Shown here in pieces: positions 22,974 through 32,033 of a stretch of DNA of 64,000 bases (position 1 is the first letter of the stretch; each line of letters begins with the position of its first letter). The notes under the pieces were generated by a model. The model worked only from the letters and a program-made list of their open reading frames with translations, was not told the DNA's origin and did not search any database. Source of the DNA: Prostheceraeus crozeri (lineage: Eukaryota > Platyhelminthes > Polycladida > Euryleptidae); the NCBI GenBank assembly GCA_907163375.1, contig CAJQUW010008720.1, forward strand, positions 186,001 through 250,000. Reading direction: 5' to 3'. A program made the position numbers and the translations under genes.

Positions 22974-23216
22974 TCAATTGGAGCAGGCGCCGTTCTTTCT
23001 TTTGGTATCGGTAAATCCACATGGGGCGAACTGGGCGCCCTGCTTTAACATCACAACTACCTCAATGCGGGCTTGGACGATGTTGACATTGACCATGGAT
23101 TCATTCGCATCTAAACATGGAAATTCTAGGTGGATATAATTACACTCTGTGGTTGCATTCATACAAGTTCGGCCACTCATTGAAGTTCGACTAGAGAGTG
23201 CTAATTGTCTACACAT
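22974..23216 (-). other. Isolated coding-like block, unknown
   Basis: A minus-strand frame of 80 codons with spaced cysteines (GRTCMNATTECNYIHLEFPC, then FAPCGFTDTKRKNGACSN) looks like part of an extracellular domain, with a possible N-glycosylation site (NAT). It ends in a stop and has only weak acceptor-like sequence upstream. It could be a terminal exon on the opposite strand, a retroposed fragment, or chance. Confidence 0.2.
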
Positions 23217-23689
23217 TGAAATGAGGAAGATAATCAGCCACTCGGATATTTTTACAAACTCATTCTACAAAATGTCGTTGATCATATTCTTTGCAATACG
23301 ATTTCATAAAATATTGAGACGCCGATAGAAATTCCACTTTGTCTTTGGTAGGACATGTGAGACGAGTCGAAGCATGATGATTCTAGTCGGATTAAGAAGG
23401 ACAACATGGAAAGCGGTTATAAATCTGTGGGAGGCAATTGGTGAAGAAGGTTCGTTTTTCTAGAATTATACATCACTTATCTTCCAGGGATCCAATGTTT
23501 CAACAAATGCGCTTACTTCGCACTGCATCATGAGGAAAATTGTTGGCTGACTTTTGTTAATTGTGATTTCATTGAAGTTTTTATGGGGCCATTAGAATAT
23601 GTAATTCAGCATGAGTTGATTCATTCAATGAAGCAGGTCTCCTGGAAAGTTGTGTCGATAAGTTTATGCAGTGATTTGATTTTTCTTTA
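23217..23689. other. No gene recognised
   Basis: Intronic DNA between the Cys-bearing block and the second Penelope relic. No supported feature was seen. Confidence 0.4.
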
Positions 23690-24330
23690 ATTATTTGAAA
23701 ATAAGGTTGATACCTCCAGAATAACGAAAATAAGGCCAAAATTTCTCGATATTGTATTGCCGACGTTTCGGACGTTCGTCCTTTGTCAAGGCACAAGAGC
23801 AATTCACAAAAGTATGGGCATGCGCACACGAACAAAATAGGCTTATATACAAATTTTTGCAATGCAGTTGACACAAAAACGATTAGAAGTCAGTCATTTC
23901 GATCTTTCTGTTAAGCTTAGGTTTCAAAGATCTGATTTGACGAGATTCGGACAATGTAGTATCTACAGGATCTCTACATTTGTCAATAATTTGTTCATCA
24001 AAATAATCGATAGAACCGGTGTGACATTGATGTTTCTGCAACAAGTGGTCAGAAAGGGCACTGACTTTGTTGCCGGCGTTAATGCTGTTACGATGCTCAG
24101 CATAACGCAAATAAAAAGGGCGGCTACTTTTGCCGATGTAAAATTCTGTACATAATTTGCAGGTAAATTTATAAACTTCTTTTTCTTTACTTTCAACCAT
24201 TTCCTTAGGCGCCCAAACAGTCCTGAATTCATTTAAAAGTAAAGGAATAAAAGAGAAGATTTTTTCGATGTGTGGAATAGTAATAACCAGTGATCGTGCG
24301 TCCACTGAAGCTTCTCTCATCGTAATCATT
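23690..24330 (-). mobile_element. Penelope-like relic 2, nuclease end only
   Basis: A minus-strand fragment keeping the endonuclease part and about 190 bp of downstream sequence with the gacgtttcgg motif typical of Penelope ends (about 23760-23790). The RT is absent, so it is strongly 5'-truncated. It differs clearly from the first relic, so the two are separate families or old divergent copies. Confidence 0.65.
23883..24329 (-). pseudogene. GIY-YIG endonuclease of Penelope relic 2
   Basis: An open frame of 148 codons. The core reads VYKFTCKLCTEFYIGKSSRP, followed by FYLRYAEHRNSINAG, giving the GIY-YIG-like pair and the downstream Arg/His region. The Cys pair CKLC and the later ALSDHLLQKHQCH match Penelope nucleases. 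The C terminus (SLKPKLNRK) resembles the usual family tail. The domain looks well preserved, although the element as a whole is a fragment. Confidence 0.65.
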
Positions 24331-24542
24331 CATTCAAGGAAGACCATAAGGAACAAAATTCTTTATGCTTTGTTGCTTACACACGCATATGCATGTACAT
24401 GTAAGCGGCCTCTGTGTTCATAGGCACCCTCCTACCTACAGCGTTTGAAAGTTAACGACATCGTAGACTCTGACATATGCTGTTATAGACATCCTGTTAA
24501 CTCATTGACGCCCTCGTTCTATGGAGCTGCTTTAACTGACTA

Positions 24543-24955
24543 GGATCCGAAATCGAAGGGAAGGCTGTGAAAAGGAATGAAAAGGCAAGGGATAATGCGT
24601 TGAATGAAAACAGTGGCTTTGACGAAGGCTCGAAGAGTGAAAATGCAGGTAGCAGACACGCAAATGGAGAGATGATCGCTCAAATTGACAAAGCTCGACT
24701 GAGTCATTAAAGGAAGATTTCAGAAGCCATGAACATGTTGAAGAGTTGAAGGAATACTAGAAAGAAGTTGGAAAAACTGCATCACAAAATATTTTCGAAA
24801 AGCAGGAGTAGGAGAGGAAGATGCCCAGGACAGACAATAGTGATGAAATGCAATCCGCATCGGCGACCTCTCTTGATATAGGATCAAGACCAGAAGAGGA
24901 AGAAGAATATAGCTACTATGAAAAGAAGCTTCTCAATAGAATCACTGCATGACTG
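24543..24955 (+). pseudogene. Charged coding-like remnant, unknown
   Basis: After tgactag the plus strand reads SEIEGKAVKRNEKARDNALN and ENSGFDEGSKSENAG, with a possible donor (gcag|gtagca) at about 24650. Further charged pieces follow near 24860-24950 in another frame (SRPEEEEEYSYYEKKLLNRI), broken by stops. The phase does not fit the flanking host exons, so it is not an exon of that gene. It may be a decayed retroposed gene. No family is recognised. Confidence 0.25.
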
Positions 24956-24959
24956 ACCA

Positions 24960-25391
24960 AAGACTGTAATCCCAATTTTTGTGACAAAAACTTTCCAAAT
25001 TCCAGCCCAGCGTAACCCATGATCATACCTTTCATGTTACTATATTATAGATAAATCCATTGACTGGTCGCTGTAGATTTTAGTGTTAACCTTCTCTGCT
25101 CCCCAACTGTGGACGCTGTATGCAGGGAAGAGAATCTCTCGGATTTATTTGGAATTCCGGATTTTTTGACGGCCGTCTGTGTCATTTCTGTGATTCGCCA
25201 GAAACTTCAATAAAAGTATGAGACCTAAGGGGTGGGGGTATGATACGTGGGCCCCTGAGATGGAATGACATCTTCGGAAAGTAACGCTTGGTCCCGTCTT
25301 AAGACAAAGCATCTTCATAATGCATTGCATAAGAACCCTCTGATCATAAGTCACTACAATTGATATAATCCATAGATCCCCTTCCGACTAT
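24960..25391. other. No gene recognised
   Basis: Intronic DNA leading into the 21-bp tandem repeat. Nothing supported. Confidence 0.4.
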
Positions 25392-25517
25392 CAGTGCCAC
25401 TCTCTGGTAACCAGTGGGCCCCCTTCGACGATCAGATGATCCTCTCTGACGATCAGTGGGCCCCCTCTGACCATCAGTAGGCCCCCTCTGGCTATCAGTG
25501 GGTCTCCTCTGGCTATC
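25392..25517. repeat. 21-bp minisatellite, about six copies
   Basis: Repeats of cagtgggccccctctgaccat with variation (for example cagtaggccccctctggctat). The unit is 21 bp, GC-rich against AT-rich surroundings, and ends just before the RTE-like RT fragment. In one frame the unit reads QWAPSDH, but a variant copy introduces a stop, so I do not call it coding. Confidence 0.8.
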
Positions 25518-25526
25518 ACACGATCA

Positions 25527-26831
25527 GTGGCCAAGTCCATTTTTATTACATTACCAAAGAAACCAGGCACGAAAAAGTGCGACGAATTTCGTATAATCAG
25601 TCTTATGAGCCATGTTGCAAAGTTGATGGTTCACCTGCTGCTGAACAGAATGCGTGGAAGATCGGTGGAAGAAATATCCGAGGTTCAATACGGTTTCATG
25701 CCGGACAAGGCACGAGAACGCTATTTACACCCTACGTCGACTTGTGGAACGGGCTATTGAAAAACAACGAGACGTCTTGGTATGTTTCATCGATTATAGC
25801 AAAGCGCTCGACAGGGTGCAACATGAGCCATTGTTTAAGATTCTGCGAAGTCTGGACATCGAAGAGAGCGATATTAATCTACTGAAAAGTTTATACTGGT
25901 AGCAGAAAGCTGCAGTGCAAATGGATGGGGATATCAGTTCGTGGTGTGACATAAAGCGAGGAGTAAGACAAGGATGCGTGGCATCTCCTTTTCTCTTTGC
26001 CTTATACTCCGAAATGATCCTGCGTAACCTCGACGAACATGATGGTTTCAAAGTTGGAGGCATTGTCGTGAACAACCTCAGATACGCAGACGATACTGTG
26101 ATCATTGCCGAATCAGAAGCGCAGCTGCAAGAGCTCATAGACGTTGTTGTCGCTGAAAGTGAAAGCAAAAGTTTTTATTTAAATATAAGAAAATCTGTCA
26201 CCATGGACTTCAGCAAAACAGATAATACGCTTCCTTGCCTAATAATGGTTCATGGAGAGACATTGAAGCAAGTTGAAGCTTTCGTCTACTTAGGTAGCAT
26301 GTTAACTCGGGATGGCCGATGCCACATGGAGATACGAAGAACAACAGCCATCGCTAAGGCCTCGTTCTCTTCTCTAAACAAAGTTCTAATATCGCGCTCA
26401 CTACTATTGTCGACAAGGATGAGAATGCTGAAGTGTTATGTCTGGTCAACGCTGTTATATGGCTGTGAGACCTGGACGGTGAGTCGCGCCGATAGACAGA
26501 AACTCGAAGCGGCGGAAATGGGGTTCCTTCGTCGAATGTTCAAAATCTCCTGGACGGAACATCGCAGCAACGAGCAGGTTTTGGCAATGGCGCAATCATC
26601 GGCAAGTTTGCTTTGGGAAATAAAGGAAAGGCAACGTTCCTGGGACACGTACTGAGGAAGGATGCAATGGAGAAGTTGGCAACCACCGGAATGATGGAGG
26701 GCAAACGAGCTCGGGGACGTCAACGGGAGACATACGTCACCGCATTGGCAAAGGACCTGGACATCACAAATATCGACTTGCTGCGCATGGCAACGAATCG
26801 TTCCTTGTATAGACATTTTTGTGTCTCATGA
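25527..26831 (+). pseudogene. RTE-like reverse transcriptase, broken
   Basis: Fingers: FITLPKKPGTKKCDEFRIIS (25530-25600). Motif A: CFIDYSKALDRVQHEPLF (about 25790-25840). Motif B: IKRGVRQGCVASPFLFALY (about 25950-26010). Motif C: NLRYADDTVIIAESEAQLQE, with YADD intact (about 26075-26130). The thumb and C-terminal zone follow. Breaks: one frame change near 25650-25750, an in-frame TAG at 25900-25902 after SLYW, and a second frame change near 26610-26650. With no endonuclease and three breaks it cannot move by itself, but the sequence is otherwise well conserved. Confidence 0.75.
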
Positions 26832-26900
26832 ACCCATCGTTCCAGTGGAATATGGGAATGTGATTGATTGACCCGCTACGTGATATATATTTCCTTGTTG
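25527..26900 (+). mobile_element. RTE-like LINE fragment, 5'-truncated
   Basis: The RT and C-terminal part of an RTE-like non-LTR retrotransposon, without its endonuclease. The tail order (YLGSMLTRDGRCHMEIRR, SRSLLLSTRMRMLKCYVWST, LLYGCETWTVS, GHVLRKD, GKRARGRQRE) is characteristic of RTE and its relatives. It lies in the sense direction of the host intron. The 3' limit is approximate; no poly-A or target duplication was identified. Confidence 0.75.
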
Positions 26901-28099
26901 CTTTTCTTATCTCTTTAGTTACCCTCTCCTATGCCGTACAATATGAAGTAAGCAATTCCATTTGTTATACATTGTGCAACTCATTATGGACGCCAAGAAA
27001 TTTTGATTCACAAAACCTGCCTGCTTTATAATACATCAAAATTCTACTAGTTATGCTCCCATAAGGGTTGACGTTTCGCTTGTGGCGCTTTATAATAGCT
27101 GCGGTGCTTTTTTTGTGACACCGCGTTCTCATCCCTGTGTATGACTGGTAAAGTTTTAGTCTGACCCCGTTGTTAATACTTTTAATCATCACCATCTATT
27201 TGTCGTATGTGCAATATCAGCGATAGAACGAAAGAATAGATAAATGGAGGTTCTCGAACTCGCCATATACGAAGAGGTATTTCCATTAATGTCAGAAACG
27301 ATGACAATTCCAGATAATCATAAAATTGACGACTCTCGTAAAATGGATGTGAAATGGTTTGAATATGATCGCCGGAATCGTTTATTTACCGTTTCAACCT
27401 CTGGATTGTTCAGTCAATGGACTTATCTCTCTTCCCAGGAACATAAACTTTTATCTGTCGACTTTTAAAAACGGTCAAACATTTTAACAGCAACCTCTTT
27501 CAGAATCTAAATCGAAATAATTAGCAGAATGTAGGATCGCTTAGCATCAGGATAATCGTAAACGCGCACACTTTTGATTTTTTTATAGCTGCCTTATACA
27601 AAGAAAAATTAATGTGATCAGTCTGTTCATCGCGTTTTCAAGAAATGAAACTATTGAAAATGTCAATACCTTCCGTCGCCTTGCAGCCTATCATTTAAAT
27701 TTGAATTACGTGACAGTACTTACAATGCTTCAAAAATCTGTTAATTAATTCATTTGATCGAGTTGAATAGATAAATTATTGAGTCCTGAACTTGATGAAT
27801 AATGTCGGAGAAAGGTGAAATATGTATTAACATAAGTAAATAATAATGGGGATAAGTAAAAATAATGGGAAATAGTATGAGTTTCATTGGAAACATAGTC
27901 GAAAAGTTATCGCAGTTATAATGCTCGCTGCCACACACTGGAAGCTTGGGCTATAAAGTCTTAAATCCAAAAATTTGAAAAAAGTTAAGACATTATTTTC
28001 CTATTCTATGAAATGGATAACCAGAATTAGTTGTTGAAATAAGCATGTACTTCCAGTATCGGTCTGCATGTGGTATGGTCCGGCAGTCAGAGTGAGTCC
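26901..28099. other. No gene recognised
   Basis: Intronic DNA. A 74-codon plus-strand frame at 27244-27468 reads like soluble protein but matches nothing I know and has no exon borders. Confidence 0.4.
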
Positions 28100-28748
28100 T
28101 GCAGGGAGCGATGCCGAAAATGAGACTTTCACAGAATGATGTACACCCTATGCCTACTATAAATCTGCGCCTCTGCCGAGTTCTACCTGGTTCCTCCATT
28201 TGTCAGACACGATCAAAGCAAAACACATGTTAATCCAATGGGACGCAGATGACAGGTTTTCGTAAAAATGAAATTTTCTGTTTTCGTTTAATAAGTTGAA
28301 AATACTACATGTGAGTCAAGAGCCATAATTTTTGACATGGAATGTTTTCAGCTTATTTTCTATGATGTGCATGTGTTGCTGTCATGTTTCAGATTGGCAA
28401 TGCATGCAAGAGTGTGGATAACATTTTTCAAAAAGCTTGTGTTTGCCGACATCAGGAGGCTTTCCAAAATTGAATGTGTTTAACTTCATAGACGGTGTGC
28501 ATGAACATGATTATGACATTCCATGTCAAAAATTATGACTCTGGGCTTAGTACTTTTCAGTTGATGAGAGAAAGCCTAAAATTTCGCTTTTACCAAGACT
28601 ACGATCTGCGTCCCATTGGTTCCCTTAAATCCTGTCTGACAAGAGGAGGAACCTGGTAGAACTCTGCAGACGTGCCGATTCGTAGGAGGCATAGGGCGCA
28701 CATCATTCTGTGAAAGTCTCATTTTCGGCCTCGTGTCCTACATGCAGT
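28100..28748. repeat. Foldback element, about 150-bp diverged arms
   Basis: The outer arms (about 28100-28262 and 28600-28748) are inverted copies: gaaaatgagactttcacaga on the left matches tctgtgaaagtctcattttc on the right, with drift elsewhere. An inner pair (about 28313-28347 and 28515-28545) also inverts, around ttttgacatggaatg. The whole could fold into one long stem. It is probably an old non-autonomous DNA element. Confidence 0.7.
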
Positions 28749-29333
28749 GACTCGTTCTGGTTGCAGGACTAGTCCATGGATTGCTATCTCCGCATCTCAA
28801 ATGTAGTTATCAGTAATGACCAAGTGATGTTATAGCTGCTTTACACGGCGGCGCGGGTAACGTGAAATGTACTGTTAAGCGTACACTGTGTGGCGTCATC
28901 ATTTAGCATCATTTTGTCATTGTATCTTTTTAAATCAGAGTTTAAAGGAAGAGGACGAACCTATACACCAGAGGTGTCCCTTAGCAGAAGATTTAAGGCG
29001 AAGAAGCAGAATATGGAAGAACGAAAAGTCTGGATGATGACGCAACAATAACTACGTAAATAACTAAGACATTGTGGGACAGTGCAGTAAAAATATACAT
29101 TACTCATAACTGTATAACTAAGTACAGAGATACTGAAAATTAATTCGCGAAAATCAAAATTTCATTTGAGATGTGTAGATTGTCATCCATGTTCTGTGCG
29201 AAATATTAGCAGCACCATCATAGGTGTAAACATGGTAATTTCAGTATCAGGCACTGCTGAGATTGTAAATGAAGTTTAATGACAAGTTCAAGATACTTGT
29301 TTAATTTTGGATAGTTGCCAATGATCATGATAG
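28749..29333. other. No gene recognised
   Basis: Intronic DNA between the foldback and the third Penelope relic. Nothing supported. Confidence 0.4.
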
Positions 29334-29587
29334 GACAGAAAGCTGGAAATTATCGATGCTCATCATTCTGTCGGCATGGTCAGTCAAACTATGTTCAGAT
29401 AGTGCACTTTCACGATCTTGACAGTTCAAACTATGTCTGTGTTCATCATGCCGTAACTTTAAAGGTCGGCAAGTTTGGCCAATGTAATTTTTATGACAAA
29501 TTTTACATTCAAAATTATATACAATGTATTTATCGCTACACATATATTTAAGTCCAATATCCTTGCACAGTTTACAATTACATTTGT
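29325..29587 (-). pseudogene. GIY-YIG domain in the inverted part of relic 3
   Basis: The core reads IVYNFECKICHKNYIGQTCR, then PLKLRHDEHRHSLNCQD and ESALSEHSLTDHADRMM. It is close to Penelope nucleases in order and spacing. Only the nuclease domain is present. The same C-terminal block appears in reverse at 29588-29664, which marks the inversion junction. Confidence 0.65.
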
Positions 29588-29890
29588 TTGTGCACTATCT
29601 GAACATAGTTTGACTGACCATGCCGATAGAATGATGAACATCGATAATTTTCAGCTTTCTGTCCTAAATAAACAAAAGAATTCGATGAATACTAAGATGT
29701 CCAAAGCACGCTTCATAGCGTTGAACAAGCCACAAATCAACCGCAAGCATGAATTGATCTAACGAGTCGTCACTGCCCAATCATTTTTATATTTAAGCCA
29801 ACTGCCTGTTCATTTACTTACCCCTTGATACTGTCCACTGTGACGAAACGCTTCGGGGAACTTTATTTATTTTTAATAAATAAAAAAATC
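29334..29890. mobile_element. Penelope-like relic 3 with internal inversion
   Basis: The left part (29334-29587) encodes a GIY-YIG domain on the minus strand. The right part (29588-29762 and its tail) encodes the end of the same protein on the plus strand. About 75 bp occur in both parts as an inverted repeat (29334-29407 against 29588-29664). The tail holds gacgaaacgcttcgg, a Penelope-like end motif. An inverted upstream segment joined to a sense 3' segment with a small overlap is what twin priming produces. Confidence 0.65.
29588..29762 (+). pseudogene. C-terminal end of the Penelope protein, sense part of relic 3
   Basis: Begins inside the nuclease (ALSEHSLTDHADRMMNIDNF) and runs to a stop through MSKARFIALNKPQINRKHEL, the usual end of Penelope proteins. 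It differs from the inverted copy by a few bases, so the overlap has drifted since insertion. Confidence 0.6.
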
Positions 29891-30455
29891 GTCTAAATTG
29901 AGGGAGAGCTATATTTTTGCTTACATCGTGGAAAATTGAATAATTATCTCTAACTAAAATTGTACCATGAATCGTCGACAACACGAACACGGCACAAATA
30001 ACCAGGCTCAACACGCCAGGAAACACGCTGTTGTTCGTGTCACTAACACAGATCTCCATAGTGAAAATCTATAGCATGGTTTCAACATTGGCTGAAAACC
30101 AACCACCTTGCATGTCGGATTATTATTTAATCAGTCTCTCAAGCAGAAGCTCACAATGATGACACCTGGAGATCTTTTGACTGACCCTGTTCAGTGTGCG
30201 TACTATGTGCAATAAATGAAATAAGCAAAGTAAGTGCTTATTAAATACAAACTACCACCCAGAATGAGAATCACAGTCCGAAGCCTAAATTTTTAATTTA
30301 TTGCAAAAATATGAACTTCCCTAATTAGCACTTCGCAAAATGCGAAATGAGACTTACGGATGAATAGGTATTGACTCATTATATCCTGAAATCATTCTTT
30401 TATTGTTGCTTAATGTTTCGAAGATTCGCGAGATGATAATTCTTTTCCTTTTCAG
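29891..30455. other. Last part of the large intron, no gene recognised
   Basis: AT-rich sequence leading to a pyrimidine tract and acceptor (attcttttccttttcag) at 30440-30455. No other feature. Confidence 0.5.
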
Positions 30456-30518
30456 AGCGCAATTTGAGTTAAATGAGGCCGTGAGGAAATCGCATCAGTT
30501 GTCACAAGACAAAGAGAG
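30456..30518 (+). CDS. Second coiled-coil exon of the host gene
   Basis: A 63-bp exon with a strong pyrimidine tract and acceptor (ccttttcag) and a consensus donor (agag|gtaagt). It starts with one base and ends with two, the same phases as the exon at 4470-4664, so joining them keeps the frame. With the carried-over bases it codes for KAQFELNEAVRKSHQLSQDK followed by E and a split Arg codon, continuing the charged, heptad-like coil. I found no next exon in this window with good signals and the right phase. The gene therefore probably continues beyond the right edge, or its next exon is too short to see. Confidence 0.6.
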
Positions 30519-30519
30519 G

Positions 30520-30914
30520 TAAGTTGATGATTATTTCATGAATTAATAGCCATAACATCATCAAGATCGAAGCAGATCTCAGGAGATTATCAAGAAAATT
30601 TATAAATGGATTTTTGAATCCATGACCTTGTTAAATGCGCTAGACAATCCAAACGTTGCTTTTTAAATCGGATATTTGGTTACGCATGACCCACTCCATG
30701 TTAATGAGACAGTCGTTTCGTACGTGCAGCAAAATTTATCTTGAACTTCACCATATTTCTCCATGCACCAGAATTTTGGGATTTCATTCAATGTAAATCC
30801 AACGCTGTAGTAATCCCAAATGTACTTCAGGTTATTCTGATAAATCATGAACAAGTAGCGAATAAGGAAAGTTTTTCATATAACTTCATATATATAACTT
30901 CATATGCAATTAAG
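30520..30914. other. No gene recognised
   Basis: Presumed intron of the host gene after the 30456-30518 exon. Nothing supported. Confidence 0.45.
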
Positions 30915-32033
30915 TACCGTATATCTTCCAATAGAACCTGGGGTTCTATTAATTCATGTTGCTCTTACCTGGGTTTTATTAGGGGGTCGGGTTCTTTTTA
31001 ATTACATTAAAAATGTATCGGAAAAAACACGAATTGGTAGCCTAGGTATTCTTGTAGCACACTTGCTGTAACATCATTATTCAACCCTAAAGTTCGCTTT
31101 TATCTTTAGTCTAACTTCTGTTTCTGGTGTCCGTATTATGCGTAAGTCATAGAAACCTACTCGCTACAAGGAATTACGAAAAAAGTAAGCCTACGTGTGA
31201 TACCTGCAGGGTGTCCGCGCTCCCTGTCCGGGAGGCTCCTAATCCTTCATCAACGTCGTGTGGTATGAGGAACTAGGAGCCGTAAACTCCCTTATTAACG
31301 TCGTGCGGAATGGCGGACTCCGAGCTGTAAACTCCCTCATTAACGTTTTGTGGTTGTATTAGCTATAAACAGCTATTTCCTTCTTAACTATGAGTTGTTA
31401 TCATTCTTCCCAAATTTTTTACAGTATGATGAACTATGCGCTGTTATGTATGTCTTGAAGTTTCTGCGATTTAATGAATTATTTTTGAATCTGATGCGTG
31501 TAGCACGTGTGTCAATTATAGGCCCAGCTGTTATTTTCAGACTCCAAATCAAGAGCATCAAGAAAAACCGAAACCACCTGTGTTTTTGAAAGTAAATGTC
31601 TGTGTTTGGAACTTCTGCAATTTACATTGTGTTTCACGGTATTTATTACCCTGATTTTTGGTAAATTTCCCTCGAAAACCTGGAAAATGAATTTTACCCT
31701 GGAAATCCTGGAAAATACCTGGAAATTTTCATTCAGATTGCGCGGACACCCTATACCTGGGTGCGCACGAGTATACCGGTACGCACCGGTACATTATTAA
31801 AGATGGAAAATATGGAAATGTGTCACTAATAGCCAAATAATTGTGAAATCGTCATATCTTGTATAAGAATACCTAGCAGGTATACGGCAGGTGCATGAAC
31901 AATTGTACAGCAGTAACGGGATGTTAATGTATGGGCTATATGGTCCATAAGATGCTTCTGATTCTGACCCGAGTTCTATCAGACCCCCGGGTTCTAGTAG
32001 AGGTCCATTAGACGATGTACGGTACATTCTTCC
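30915..32033. mobile_element. TIR element with taccgta ends, holding a nested insertion
   Basis: The left end taccgtatatcttccaatag and the right end (complement of cattagacgatgtacggta) are inverted repeats. Subterminal blocks with repeated gaacc and gggg motifs also mirror each other. The ends resemble those of the MITE at 2720-3129, so the two may be related families. The internal 545-bp insertion (31208-31752) leaves a parent of about 570 bp. No coding sequence. Confidence 0.6.
31208..31752. mobile_element. Non-autonomous hAT-like element
   Basis: The ends agggtgtccgcg and cgcggacaccct are perfect 12-bp inverted repeats. The flanks atacctgc (31200-31207) and atacctgg (31753-31760) form an 8-bp target duplication with one mismatch. 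The right part has repeated cctggaaa motifs. It is inserted in the taccgta element at 30915-32033. Confidence 0.75.

Larger units (their letters stand above)
4665..30455 (+). other. 25.8 kb intron packed with transposons
   Basis: This interval lies between the two phase-compatible coiled-coil exons and is read here as one intron (donor gtgagt, acceptor ttttcag). It holds most of the mobile elements of the left half of the window, on both strands. A missed small exon of compatible phase cannot be excluded. Confidence 0.5.

Noticed and set aside
24543-24650. Extra exon of the host gene
   Set aside because: In the phase required by the flanking exons it runs into a stop.
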